Source of the DNA: Halostella salina | GTDB lineage: Archaea; Halobacteriota; Halobacteria; Halobacteriales; Natronoarchaeaceae | Assembly (NCBI RefSeq): GCF_003675855.1 | Contig: NZ_RCIH01000003.1 | Location: forward strand, 62,001 to 126,000 | Length of the DNA: 64,000 nucleotides | Direction: 5' to 3' | Part shown: positions 1 to 8,010 of the stretch, in pieces | Layout: every line of letters begins with the position of its first letter | Numbering within the stretch: the stretch's first letter is position 1 | Notes under the pieces: generated by a model | Database searches by the model: none | What the model was told of the DNA's origin: nothing | The model's input: only the letters and a program-made list of their open reading frames with translations | Program-made: the position numbers and the translations under genes

Positions 1-52
1 ACATCCGACAAGTGACTCCTATCGGTACAGTGCGCCGTTCAGGTGGTGGCTG

Positions 53-1858
53 ATGGCGGGGGACCCGGACGACCGACGGGCTGGCGCGTCGGAGGGCTCG
101 GCCGACGACCAGCCGTCCGCCGCCCCGGCGGACGACCCGACAGCCGGCGACGGCCCACGCGACGACGGCGACACCAGGCCCGCGGAGCCGGGCGGGCTCG
201 ACAGCGGCGTGTCGAACCCGACCACGACCGGGGACCGGCCCGAACTGTCGACGTTCGACGCGCTACGGCGACGGATCCGCCGCACCGTCGAGATGCTCCG
301 CGGGTCGACGGTCGACCCGGAGAACTACGACCCCTCGCGGCACGGCCATCTGGTCACCTTCGACGGGCTGGACGGCCACGAGGAGGTCGAGCGCTACTGG
401 GTGAACGCCCCCTTCGCGTTCGTGTCGATACTGTTCGACGAGGCGGCGAACAAGCACCTGTACCACGTCGTCGAGCCGGAACTGGACGCCGACGAGTACG
501 CGCTGCTGTCGGCGCTGTTCGAGGACATCCGCGATCCGCTGATCTACCGGCAGGACGTCGACGAGGAGAACGTGGAGTCGGTGCTCGCCGAGGAGCTTCG
601 GGAACACCTCGAACGCTACGGCGCGGAGGTCGACATGCGGACGTTCCACACGCTGTTTTACTACCTCCACCGGGCGTTCCGCGGGTTCAACAAGATCGAC
701 CCGATCATGCAGGACCCCCACATCGAGGACATCTCCTGTGACGGCTACGACCTGCCGATCTTCGTCTATCACGACGAGTACACCGACATCGAGACGAACG
801 TCTCCTTCCAGCGCAACGAACTGGACAACTTCGTCGTCCGTCTCGCCCAGCACTCCGGCCGCCACATCTCCATCGGCGACCCGATGGTCGAGACGACGCT
901 CCCGGACGGGAGCCGCGCCGAGCTCGCGCTCGGCGAGGAGGTGACCCCTCGCGGCTCGGCCTTCACCATCCGGAAGTACTCCGACGAGCCGTTCACGCCG
1001 GTCGACCTGCTGGAGTACGGCACGTTCAGCGTCGACCAGATGGCGTACCTCTGGCTGGCGATCGAGAACAACAAGAGCCTCGTGTTCGCCGGCGGGACGG
1101 CGTCCGGCAAGACCACGTCGATGAACGCCATCTCGATGTTCATCCCGCCGCGCTCGAAGGTGCTGACCATCGAGGACACGCGCGAACTGACGCTGTACCA
1201 CGACAACTGGCTCTCCAGCGTCACCCGTGACCGCCTCGCCGAGGGCAACGACATCACGATGTACGACCTCCTGCGCTCCGCGCTGCGCCACCGCCCCGAG
1301 TACATCGTCGTCGGCGAGGTCCGCGGGGAGGAGGCGATCACGCTGTTCCAGGCGATGAACACGGGCCACACGACGTACTCGACGATGCACGCCGACAGCG
1401 TCCGCACCGTCATCAACCGACTGGAGAACGAGCCGATAAACGTCCCGCGGGCGATGGTCCAGAGCCTGGACGTGCTCTGTGTCCAGACGCTCACCCGGTT
1501 CGAGGGCGAGCGCGTGCGCCGCAACAAGACCGTCGCGGAGATCGAGGGGATCGACCAGCGGACCGGCGAACTCGACTACTCGACGGCGTTCTCGTGGAAC
1601 GCGAGCGACGACTCCTTCGACCGCGGCGACAGCCAGCTGCTGGACGAGATCCGCGACGACAACGGCTGGGACCAGTCCGAACTGCTGCGGGAACTCCAGC
1701 GCCGCCGAGACTTCCTCCGCTTCCTCTGGGAGAACGACGTGAGCGACTACCGCCGGTTCACCGCGATGATAAACGAGTACTACTCCGACAAGGAGGCGGC
1801 GATGGATTCGATCGGGGCGGACGACGAGCCGCTCGAACCCGAGCCGGCGACCGACTGA
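53..1858 (+). CDS. Type II/IV secretion (pilus-type) assembly ATPase
   Basis: A 601-residue ATPase of the VirB11/PilB/TadA family, which powers assembly of type IV pilus-like filaments at the cytoplasmic face of the membrane. Walker A (GGTASGKT) is at about residues 347-354 and the Walker B/His-box part (GEVRGEEA) at about 421-428. The first ~80 residues are an acidic, low-complexity halophilic leader and the C-terminal ~100 residues are an acidic tail. The ATG at 53 follows a Shine-Dalgarno-like aggtgg stretch. However, the frame stays open to the window edge, so an upstream start cannot be excluded. The stop codon shares one base with the start of the membrane platform gene, so the two are translationally coupled. 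No pilin genes are visible nearby, so I cannot say which filament it builds. Confidence 0.92.
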   Translation: MAGDPDDRRAGASEGSADDQPSAAPADDPTAGDGPRDDGDTRPAEPGGLDSGVSNPTTTGDRPELSTFDALRRRIRRTVEMLRGSTVDPENYDPSRHGHLVTFDGLDGHEEVERYWVNAPFAFVSILFDEAANKHLYHVVEPELDADEYALLSALFEDIRDPLIYRQDVDEENVESVLAEELREHLERYGAEVDMRTFHTLFYYLHRAFRGFNKIDPIMQDPHIEDISCDGYDLPIFVYHDEYTDIETNVSFQRNELDNFVVRLAQHSGRHISIGDPMVETTLPDGSRAELALGEEVTPRGSAFTIRKYSDEPFTPVDLLEYGTFSVDQMAYLWLAIENNKSLVFAGGTASGKTTSMNAISMFIPPRSKVLTIEDTRELTLYHDNWLSSVTRDRLAEGNDITMYDLLRSALRHRPEYIVVGEVRGEEAITLFQAMNTGHTTYSTMHADSVRTVINRLENEPINVPRAMVQSLDVLCVQTLTRFEGERVRRNKTVAEIEGIDQRTGELDYSTAFSWNASDDSFDRGDSQLLDEIRDDNGWDQSELLRELQRRRDFLRFLWENDVSDYRRFTAMINEYYSDKEAAMDSIGADDEPLEPEPATD

Positions 1859-3951
1859 TGGCGCTCGTCAACTACCTCCCGCTGGTCGTCGCCGTCGCCG
1901 TCCTGCTGCCGGTGGCGCTTGCGCCGGTCAGCACCCGGGCGGACCGCGTCGTCACCCGGTTCGCGATGGTCGTGTTCGGCGAGTACGTCAGCGACGTGGG
2001 CCGGAAGCGCGCAAGGCGACGCCGCCAGCTCCGCGCGGCCCACCTCCCGACGACGTTCCGACTCTACGCGGCCAAGACGCTGTTTTTCGCCTCGCTGATC
2101 GCGCTCGCGGGGAGCGTCCTGGCGACGTACGTCATCTGGGGCGTGCTCACGCTGCTCGCCGTGGACCCGGCGACGATCCGCGAGGCGGTGCCAGAACAGA
2201 TCGCCTTCGTGGCGAGCGTGGGCGGGGTGACGAGCGTGCCACCGACGGACCTCCTGTTGCTCCTGTTGGCCGCCGGGCTGACCCTGGGCACCGTCGGCGG
2301 GCTGGCGACGTACTGGCTCCGCTGGTGGTATCCGCGACACCGCGCCGACGGGCGCGCCGAGCGGATCGAGGTCACGATGCCGGGCACGGTCGCGTTCGTC
2401 TACGCGCTCTCCCGCAGCGGGATGCCGTTCCCGAAGGTGATGCGCATCCTCTCGCGGAACCGCGACGTGTACGGCGCGGCCGCCGACGAGATGCGCGTCG
2501 CCGTCCGGAACGTGGACCTGTTCGGGATGGACATGATCACGTCGCTGAAGACGATGGCCCGCCGGACGCCCAGCGACGACTTCAAGGAGTTCGGCGAGAA
2601 CCTCGTCAGCGTCCTCCAGAGCGGGCGGAGCCTCTCGGAGTTCCTCCGACAGCAGTACGAGCAGTACCAGGAGGAGGCCGAGGCCCAGCAGGAACAGCTG
2701 CTCAACCTCCTTGCGACGATGGCGGAGGCGTACGTCACCGTGCTGGTCGCCGGGCCGCTCTTTCTCATCACCATCCTCGTGGTCATCGGGATCACCGTCA
2801 GCGACACGCTCCCGGCGTTGCGGCTCGTGGTGTATCTCCTGTTGCCGGTCGCCAACGTCGGCTTCGTGATCTACCTCGACTCGGTGATGGGGTCGTACAC
2901 CGGCTCCGTCGACCGGACCGAACGGGAGGACATCTCGTTACGCGCACCCGACGTTCGCCGCGTGGCCTCGGCGCGCTCCGACGGCGGTCAGCCGGCGGGC
3001 GACCACCCGAACATTGAGCGGCTCCGCGCACACCGGCGGTTCCGCTGGCTTCGCGACCGGCTCGGACAGCCGGTGCAGACGGTGATCGACGACCCGACAA
3101 CACTCCTGTGGGTCACGATCCCGATCGCGATACTCGTCACCGCGGTTCGGTTTCCGTCGGCGATGGTCGACGGGCAGGTCACGGCGGCCGGGGTCGACGA
3201 CCTGCTGATCCAGGCGGCGCTGTTCGTCGTCGGTTCCTTCGCCCTCGCCTACGAGGTGCACAAGCGCCGGATCGAGGCGATCGAGGCGTCGATCCCCGAC
3301 TTCCTCGACCGCCTCGCCAGCGTCAACGAGGCGGGGATGACCGTCGTCGAGAGCCTGAACCGCGTCCGGGGCGGCGAACTCGGCGCGCTCAACCGCGAAC
3401 TCGACCGCGTGTGGGCCGACATCCAGTGGGGCGCGGACATCGACGCCGCGCTGCGCCGGTTCGAGGCGCGGATGCGAACCCCGACGGTCTCGCGGGTCGT
3501 CACGCTCATCACGCAGGCGATGAACGCGAGCGGCGACCTCTCGACGGTGCTCCGGATCACCGCCGCGCAGGCGAAGGCGGACCGCCGGCTCAAGCGCGAG
3601 CGCAGACAGGAGATGCTGACGTACGTCGTCGTCGTGTACGTCTCCTTCGGCGTCTTCCTCATCATCATCGCGGCGCTGAACAACGTCCTGATCCCGAATC
3701 TCCCGGAGGGCGGCGCGGTGGCGAACGACACGTCCGACGCGATCGGGGGCGTCCAGTCGCTCCAGACCGTGAACAGCCTCGGCAGTCTGAACGAGGCGGC
3801 GTACACCCTCGTGTTCTTCCACACCACGATCATCCAGGGGGCCTGCTCGGGCTTCGTCGCCGGGCAGATGACCGGCGGGAGCGTCCGCGACGGGGCGAAA
3901 CACGCCGCCATCCTGCTCGCGCTGGCGTACGCCGCCTTCCTCGTCATCTGA
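1858..3951 (+). CDS. Type II secretion system F / TadC-like pilus platform membrane protein
   Basis: Inner-membrane platform partner of the preceding ATPase, 697 residues. It holds two GspF/TadC-type cytoplasmic helical domains in tandem (about residues 165-300 and 475-590), each followed by hydrophobic segments, plus membrane segments at about residues 5-25, 75-100 and 130-160. The reading frame is open further upstream, but that extension is arginine-rich shadow. The ATG at 1858 overlaps the ATPase stop (TGATG) and begins a hydrophobic stretch, so I place the start there. Tandem F domains are usual in archaeal versions of this family. Sequence and pairing make the family call secure; the cargo filament is unknown. 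Confidence 0.9.
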   Translation: MALVNYLPLVVAVAVLLPVALAPVSTRADRVVTRFAMVVFGEYVSDVGRKRARRRRQLRAAHLPTTFRLYAAKTLFFASLIALAGSVLATYVIWGVLTLLAVDPATIREAVPEQIAFVASVGGVTSVPPTDLLLLLLAAGLTLGTVGGLATYWLRWWYPRHRADGRAERIEVTMPGTVAFVYALSRSGMPFPKVMRILSRNRDVYGAAADEMRVAVRNVDLFGMDMITSLKTMARRTPSDDFKEFGENLVSVLQSGRSLSEFLRQQYEQYQEEAEAQQEQLLNLLATMAEAYVTVLVAGPLFLITILVVIGITVSDTLPALRLVVYLLLPVANVGFVIYLDSVMGSYTGSVDRTEREDISLRAPDVRRVASARSDGGQPAGDHPNIERLRAHRRFRWLRDRLGQPVQTVIDDPTTLLWVTIPIAILVTAVRFPSAMVDGQVTAAGVDDLLIQAALFVVGSFALAYEVHKRRIEAIEASIPDFLDRLASVNEAGMTVVESLNRVRGGELGALNRELDRVWADIQWGADIDAALRRFEARMRTPTVSRVVTLITQAMNASGDLSTVLRITAAQAKADRRLKRERRQEMLTYVVVVYVSFGVFLIIIAALNNVLIPNLPEGGAVANDTSDAIGGVQSLQTVNSLGSLNEAAYTLVFFHTTIIQGACSGFVAGQMTGGSVRDGAKHAAILLALAYAAFLVI

Positions 3952-3988
3952 TCGCCGGTGTTTACGAGACGCGGCCCGAACGACCGCT

Positions 3989-4633
3989 ATGGACCGCCGC
4001 CCCGCCGCGGTTCGGGACACCTACGACCGCATCGCCGGCCACTTCGCGCAGACCCGCGAGTACCCCTGGCCGGAGGTCGAATCGTTCCTCGCCGACGCCC
4101 CGGCGGGCGGCGTCGCGCTCGACCTGGGCTGTGGCAACGGCCGTCATGCCGAACTTCTCGCCGAGCGCGCGGACCGCGTCGTCGGCGCGGACGTGAGCAG
4201 CGGGCTGCTGGAAACCGCCCGCGACCGCGCCGCCGAACGCGGGTTCGCGGTCGACCTCCTGCAGTGCGACGCCGCCGCGCTCCCGCTGGCGACCGACGCC
4301 GTCGCCGTCGCGGTCTACGTCGCCACGCTCCACCACCTCCCGACCCGCGAGGCCCGCGTCGCCAGCCTCGACGAGCTCGCCCGCGTCCTCGCGCCGGACG
4401 GCGTCGCGCTCGTCTCCGTCTGGAGCACCGCCCACGACCGCTTCGACGCCGACGAGGGGTTCGACACGACCGTCGACTGGACGCTGCCGGGCGGCGAGAC
4501 GGTCCCGCGGTTCTACCACGTGTACTCGCCCGCCGAGTTCGAGGCGGATCTGGGCGACAGCGACCTGACCGTCAGGAAGGCGTTCGTTTCCAGCGGCAAC
4601 TGCTACGCCGCCGTCGAGCCCGCGGCCGACTGA
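3989..4633 (+). CDS. Class I SAM-dependent methyltransferase (Trm9/ALKBH8-like)
   Basis: A 214-residue Rossmann-fold methyltransferase. Motif I (LDLGCGNGRH) lies at about residues 44-53, the acidic motif II (GADVS) follows about 25 residues later, and a post-motif region (VATLHHLP) comes near residue 113. The C-terminal segment (PRFYHVYSPAEF) resembles the tRNA wobble-uridine methyltransferase Trm9/ALKBH8 group, so tRNA modification is plausible, and the neighbouring tRNA gene is consistent with it but proves nothing. The substrate is inferred only. The start at 3989 is the first methionine of the conserved region. A weak tttacg element lies about 25-30 bases upstream. Confidence 0.8.
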   Translation: MDRRPAAVRDTYDRIAGHFAQTREYPWPEVESFLADAPAGGVALDLGCGNGRHAELLAERADRVVGADVSSGLLETARDRAAERGFAVDLLQCDAAALPLATDAVAVAVYVATLHHLPTREARVASLDELARVLAPDGVALVSVWSTAHDRFDADEGFDTTVDWTLPGGETVPRFYHVYSPAEFEADLGDSDLTVRKAFVSSGNCYAAVEPAAD

Positions 4634-4718
4634 AAAGGACAACGCCCTTATTGCAGGACGAGTTAGCGATTCGTGAGCGCCGGACTGGTGGACGGTATCC
4701 GCCGAACCGCTGCGCGAG

Positions 4719-4732
4719 TGAGCGCCGATGGT
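4719..4732 (+). repeat. Upstream copy of the tRNA-Gly 5' end
   Basis: Fourteen bases here are identical to 4849-4862, that is two flanking bases, the 5' acceptor strand and the first bases of the tRNA-Gly gene. A shorter nine-base copy (gcgccgatg) lies at 4790-4798. The three copies are spaced 68 and 61 bases apart. They sit in a gene-free stretch (4634-4850) that also holds an 8-bp perfect inverted repeat (GCAAACCC at 4735-4742, GGGTTTGC at 4746-4753) and several imperfect palindromes with the core gagcg-n-agcga. They look like scars of repeated recombination at the tRNA. Confidence 0.7.
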
Positions 4733-4850
4733 GAGCAAACCCGGAGGGTTTGCGAGCCACGGGGCACGAGCGAACGAAGTGAGCGACCTGCGCCGATGTC
4801 CGACCGAGCGTAGCGAGGTCGGGGTCGGGGCGAATGAACGCAGTGAATGA

Positions 4851-4921
4851 GCGCCGATGGTCTAGTGGCAGGACCTGAGCCTTCCAAGCTCATGGCCCGG
4901 GTTCAAATCCCGGTCGGCGCA
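4851..4921 (+). tRNA. tRNA-Gly (anticodon TCC)
   Basis: A complete 71-base cloverleaf without CCA. The 7-bp acceptor stem is GCGCCGA paired with TCGGCGC (4914-4920), with discriminator A at 4921. The anticodon stem TGAGC/GCTCA encloses the loop CTTCCAA, giving anticodon TCC, which reads GGA and GGG glycine codons. The T arm has the expected GGTTCAAATCC form. There is no intron. It is isolated rather than in an rRNA operon. Parts of its 5' end recur upstream and parts of its 3' end recur downstream. Confidence 0.97.
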
Positions 4922-4943
4922 TTTCTGCGAGGAACGGACGTGA
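4909..4943 (+). repeat. 35-bp direct repeat, copy 1 (tRNA-Gly 3' end plus flank)
   Basis: The last 13 bases of tRNA-Gly and the next 22 bases form a 35-bp unit repeated exactly at 5081-5115. Because the identity runs past the tRNA end, a tandem duplication or an integrative-element attachment core are both possible. No integrase gene or remnant lies between the copies (172-base repeat period). Confidence 0.85.
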
Positions 4944-5007
4944 CGAGCGAAATCGCCGGCGGGATTTGAACTACGCGAGACCGAACGAAGTGAGGTCTCG
5001 CCATCGA

Positions 5008-5028
5008 GTTCAAATCCCGGTCGGCGCA
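5008..5028 (+). repeat. 21-bp copy of the tRNA-Gly T arm and 3' acceptor strand
   Basis: Identical to the last 21 bases of the tRNA gene (4901-4921). It is preceded by an 11-base reverse-complement copy of the T-arm sequence (4961-4971) and by an inverted repeat GAGACC...GGTCTC (4977-4999) flanking a gaacgaagtga core. It cannot form a tRNA. Together with the 35-bp repeats it makes three copies of the tRNA 3' end within 215 bases. Confidence 0.8.
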
Positions 5029-5080
5029 CTCCCTACGGTCGTTTGCCGACCGACCTCCCGCTCGCGTTGCTCGCGGGAGT

Positions 5081-5115
5081 CCCGGTCGGCGCATTTCTGC
5101 GAGGAACGGACGTGA
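5081..5115 (+). repeat. 35-bp direct repeat, copy 2 (tRNA-Gly 3' end plus flank)
   Basis: Exact second copy of the unit at 4909-4943. It lies just before the 3' end of the minus-strand DUF21 gene. Apart from these repeats, the stretch 4922-5149 contains only short palindromes and no convincing gene. Confidence 0.85.
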
Positions 5116-5149
5116 GACACGTTTGAGCGGCCGGCTTCCCGCCCCGAAC

Positions 5150-5695
5150 TCACCGCTCGGTGTACGGTTTCTCTATCTCGGGGTCGACCGTGAGGACCGC
5201 GTTCATCCGGCGGGTGACGGCGTCGAACAGCGTGATGGCCGGCGAGAGCGCTCGCTCCACGAACCGCACCGGCGACGCGACCGCGAGCGCCCAGCGTTGC
5301 GCGTTGCCGAGGCCGAACGCCTTCGGCACGATCTCGCCGAAGATCAGGACGAGAGTGCTGGTGACGACGGTGGTCGCCACGATCGCCTGCCCTGGCGGGA
5401 GATAGTTGGCGATGAGAACCGTCACGATGCTGGAGATGGCGACGTTCACGATGTTGTTGCCGACGAGCAGCGTCACCAGAAGGCGGTGCGGGTCGTCGTA
5501 CAGCTCCCGCAGCACGTGCGCGCGCTGGTCGTCGCTCGCTGACTCCCGCTCGACCCACTCGGGCGGGAGCGAGAAGATCGCCGTCTCGGAACTGGAGAAG
5601 AACGCGCTCAACGCGAGGAGGCCGAGGACCGCGACGACTCCGCCACCCACGACGACTGGACTGATCATGGAGCGTCGTTCGGACAGGCCGTCCAT
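5150..5695 (-). CDS. DUF21 (CNNM transmembrane) domain protein without CBS domains
   Basis: A 181-residue membrane protein matching the DUF21/CNNM transmembrane domain found in CorC/HlyC-type magnesium and cobalt transporters. It has a hydrophobic N-terminal helix followed by the family hallmark FSSSETAIFSL, two further membrane spans with GNNIVN, and the FGEIVPKAFG motif. The usual C-terminal CBS pair and CorC domain are absent and the protein stops after about 180 residues; this short form occurs in archaea. I set the start at the ATG at 5695, because the longer open frame upstream is arginine-rich and overlaps the neighbouring gene. It lies 56 bases downstream of the oxidoreductase on the same strand and may be co-transcribed. 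The function is inferred from the family only. Confidence 0.82.
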   Translation of the reverse strand: MDGLSERRSMISPVVVGGGVVAVLGLLALSAFFSSSETAIFSLPPEWVERESASDDQRAHVLRELYDDPHRLLVTLLVGNNIVNVAISSIVTVLIANYLPPGQAIVATTVVTSTLVLIFGEIVPKAFGLGNAQRWALAVASPVRFVERALSPAITLFDAVTRRMNAVLTVDPEIEKPYTER

Positions 5696-5751
5696 GAAAC
5701 CCCCCGGAAGACGGCGCGTGCTCGATCGGCACGACCGCGACGCAGGGCAGG

Positions 5752-6828
5752 CTACCGGGACGCATGGACCGCCACGCGTTCTCCGATTTCGGCGGCCTCG
5801 TAGGCCCGGTCGATGATCCGGAGGTCGGCGTACCCCTCCTCGCCGTCGGACTCGCAGGTCCCGCCGTCCAGCACGCAGTCGGCGAAGTAGTCGAACTCCT
5901 CGCACACCTCGTCGACCGGGCGGCCGGCGTAGCTGGTCCGGGCCTCGCCGCGGGCGAGGACGACGCCCTCGGTGGCGTGGCCGCCGAAGGGCGAGTGGAC
6001 GATCACCTGGCCCTCGGTCCCGAGCACTTGGAGGCGGCTGTCGTGGTGGCCGCCGAAGCTGGCGGTACAGGACGCCGTGACGCCGTCGGGGAAGGTCAGC
6101 AGGAGCGCGGCGTGTTCCTCGACGCGGTCGAACGGCGCGCCCGAACTCTGCGTCTCGGCGCTGACGGCGACCGGGTCGGCGTCGAGCAGGAACCGGCTGG
6201 TGTTCAGCGGGTAGACGCCCAGGTCCATCAGCGCGCCGCCGCCCGCGACGTCGGGGTCGAGCCGCCAGGACTCGGGGCCGGCGTTGTCGAGCAGGCGCGA
6301 GGAAAAACCCGCGTGGATCTGGACGGGGTCGCCGATAGCGCCGTCCCGGATCGCCTCGCGCATCCGGCGGATCGCCGGCTCGGTCCGGAGCCGGTAGGCG
6401 GTCATGAGCACCACGCCCGCGTCGGCACAGGCGTCGACCATCCGCTCGGCGTCCGCGACGGTCGCGGCGAGGGGCTTCTCGCAGAGGACGTGCTTACCGA
6501 GGTCGGCCGCGGCGACGGCGTACTCGTCGTGAAACGCGGGCGGCGTCGACACGTACGCCGCGTCGTAGCGGTCGGCCGCCTCCCCCTCGCGGAACGCGTC
6601 GTAGGAGACGGTGCGCTCGGTCCCGAACTCGTCCGCGAGCGACGCGGCCTTGTCGGGCGACCCGCTGACCAGCACCGTCGCCTCGCAGAAGTCGCTGTCG
6701 CGGATCGCCGGGAGCGCGCGGTTGCGGGCGAAGCCGCCGAGACCGACGACCGCGATCCGGACGGTGCCCTCGCTCGCGGTCCGCCAGTCGCGGCGGTTGA
6801 ACTCACCGAAGTACGTTCCGGAGTCCAT
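5752..6828 (-). CDS. Gfo/Idh/MocA oxidoreductase, probable D-xylose 1-dehydrogenase (Gfo6-like)
   Basis: A 358-residue NAD(P)-dependent sugar dehydrogenase. The N-terminal Rossmann fold has a VVGLGGFARN nucleotide-binding loop near residue 27, and the family EKP motif (CEKPL) is at about 117-119. The C-terminal half has the substrate domain with GGGALMDLG and YPLNTSRF. From memory, the N-terminal FNRRDWRT start and the SDFCEATVLVS and WRLDP segments closely resemble haloarchaeal NADP-dependent D-xylose 1-dehydrogenase, first enzyme of oxidative pentose degradation. No other pentose-pathway gene is nearby, so the substrate stays tentative. The gene diverges from uridine phosphorylase, with a 114-base gap. 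Confidence 0.8.
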   Translation of the reverse strand: MDSGTYFGEFNRRDWRTASEGTVRIAVVGLGGFARNRALPAIRDSDFCEATVLVSGSPDKAASLADEFGTERTVSYDAFREGEAADRYDAAYVSTPPAFHDEYAVAAADLGKHVLCEKPLAATVADAERMVDACADAGVVLMTAYRLRTEPAIRRMREAIRDGAIGDPVQIHAGFSSRLLDNAGPESWRLDPDVAGGGALMDLGVYPLNTSRFLLDADPVAVSAETQSSGAPFDRVEEHAALLLTFPDGVTASCTASFGGHHDSRLQVLGTEGQVIVHSPFGGHATEGVVLARGEARTSYAGRPVDEVCEEFDYFADCVLDGGTCESDGEEGYADLRIIDRAYEAAEIGERVAVHASR

Positions 6829-6942
6829 CCCTCGACGTACCGCCGCCAGCGGCTAATGCGTTGTTCGTTCCCACGCGAGATGTCGGATCCCGATCGTGCC
6901 GTGTCACCGGGGTATTTATCCGCCGCCTGCCAACCCGCGGGT

Positions 6943-7764
6943 ATGCCCGGAGACAGCGAGGACCCGAACGACGAGGTACAGTACCACCTGGAGGTCGGTC
7001 CCGAGGACGTGGCGGACGCCGTCCTGTTGCCCGGCAACCCCGAGCGCGTCGACAAGATCACGGCGCTGTGGGACGACCACGAGGAGCGCGCCCATCACCG
7101 CGAGTACCGCACCGCGACTGGGACGTACGAGGGCGCGCCGATCAGCGTCACATCGACGGGGATCGGCTCGCCCTCGGCGGCCATCGCCGTCGAGGAACTG
7201 GCCCGCGTCGGCGTCGACACGTACATCCGCGTCGGCTCCTGCGGGTCGATCAAGCCGGAGGCAGAGGTCGGCGACCTGATCATCACCACCGGCGCGGTGC
7301 GACAGGAGGGGACCACAGACGAGTACGTCCGGGAGGACTACCCCGCCAGCGCGAACCACGAGGTCGTCTCGGCGCTGGTCGCCGCCGCCGAACGGCTGGG
7401 CCACGACTACCACACCGGGATCACGACCAGCACCGACAGCTTCTACGCCGGCCAGGGCCGCCCCGGCTTCGACGGGTTCGAGGCCGCCGGCAGCGACGAA
7501 CTGGTCGAGAACCTCAAGGAGGCAAACGTAACGAACATCGAGATGGAGGCCAGTTCCATCATCACGCTCGCGAACCTGTACGGCCTGCGCGCCGGCGCGG
7601 TCTGTTCCGTCTACGCGAACCGCGAGACCGGCGAGTTCCGCACGGAGGGCGAGAGCCGCGCCGCGGAGACCGCGTCGCTCGCGGTCAAACTGCTGGCGAA
7701 GATGGACGCGAAGAAGGCCGAGGCCGGCGTCGACGAGTGGCACGCCGGGCTGAGCCTGGACTGA
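6943..7764 (+). CDS. udp: Uridine/nucleoside phosphorylase
   Basis: A 273-residue enzyme of the PNP/UDP family that splits nucleosides with phosphate to give ribose-1-phosphate and base. Family motifs are present: the phosphate-binding VLLPGNPERV near residue 28, the GIGSPSAAI loop, VGSCGSI, and the NIEMEASSI segment that contacts the ribose. The ATG at 6943 is the first methionine of the conserved region, and the long open frame upstream is antisense to the dehydrogenase. A ggtattta element lies about 25-30 bases before the start. Uridine specificity rests on overall resemblance to archaeal Udp proteins. A strong terminator-like hairpin follows about 160 bases downstream. Confidence 0.88.
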   Translation: MPGDSEDPNDEVQYHLEVGPEDVADAVLLPGNPERVDKITALWDDHEERAHHREYRTATGTYEGAPISVTSTGIGSPSAAIAVEELARVGVDTYIRVGSCGSIKPEAEVGDLIITTGAVRQEGTTDEYVREDYPASANHEVVSALVAAAERLGHDYHTGITTSTDSFYAGQGRPGFDGFEAAGSDELVENLKEANVTNIEMEASSIITLANLYGLRAGAVCSVYANRETGEFRTEGESRAAETASLAVKLLAKMDAKKAEAGVDEWHAGLSLD

Positions 7765-7920
7765 CGACGGGCCGGGAGGACCCGCTCCGGGTAGCGGAGC
7801 GTGGTCCGATACGGGGGAGGGCAGGCGGTCAGCGGCAGGCGAGACCCGACAAGCATCCGCGCGAGCGGAGCGAGCGGGGTTCCCTACACACCAGCATACG
7901 GCGGCTTTGCTGCCGTTTCA

Positions 7921-7952
7921 CCGCGAGCGCCGGCGGCGCTCGCGGCCTTTTT
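7921..7952 (+). terminator. Hairpin with T-tract after uridine phosphorylase
   Basis: A perfect 11-bp stem (CCGCGAGCGCC at 7921-7931, GGCGCTCGCGG at 7935-7945) with a 3-base loop is followed by CCTTTTT. This is the form of an intrinsic terminator for plus-strand transcription, although archaeal termination depends mainly on the T-tract. It sits about 160 bases after the udp stop. Confidence 0.6.
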
Positions 7953-7960
7953 CATCGAAG

Positions 7961-8004
7961 TTTTTCCCGGGAGCGGTCGCCGAAGGCGACCCGACCGGGA
8001 AAAA
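7961..8004. terminator. Nested palindrome between convergent genes
   Basis: An outer 10-bp perfect inverted repeat (TTTTTCCCGG at 7961-7970, CCGGGAAAAA at 7995-8004) encloses an inner 7-bp repeat (GGTCGCC at 7975-7981, GGCGACC at 7985-7991) with loop GAA. It lies 6 bases from the stop codon of the minus-strand flavoprotein and downstream of udp. With T runs on both strands it could terminate transcription from both sides. Confidence 0.6.
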
Positions 8005-8010
8005 GTTCGT

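Noticed and set aside
1594-1857. A longer N-terminus of the pilus platform protein starting at 1594
   Set aside because: The extra residues are arginine/proline-rich shadow of the ATPase gene; the overlap TGATG at 1858 and the hydrophobic start are more convincing.
4790-4921. A second, degenerate tRNA upstream of tRNA-Gly
   Set aside because: Only nine bases of the 5' end recur at 4790-4798 with no D, anticodon or T arm following; it is a fragment repeat.
5764-6942. A 666-residue fusion extending uridine phosphorylase upstream
   Set aside because: The added part lies antisense to the Gfo6-like gene and has no domain likeness; the normal start is the ATG at 6943.
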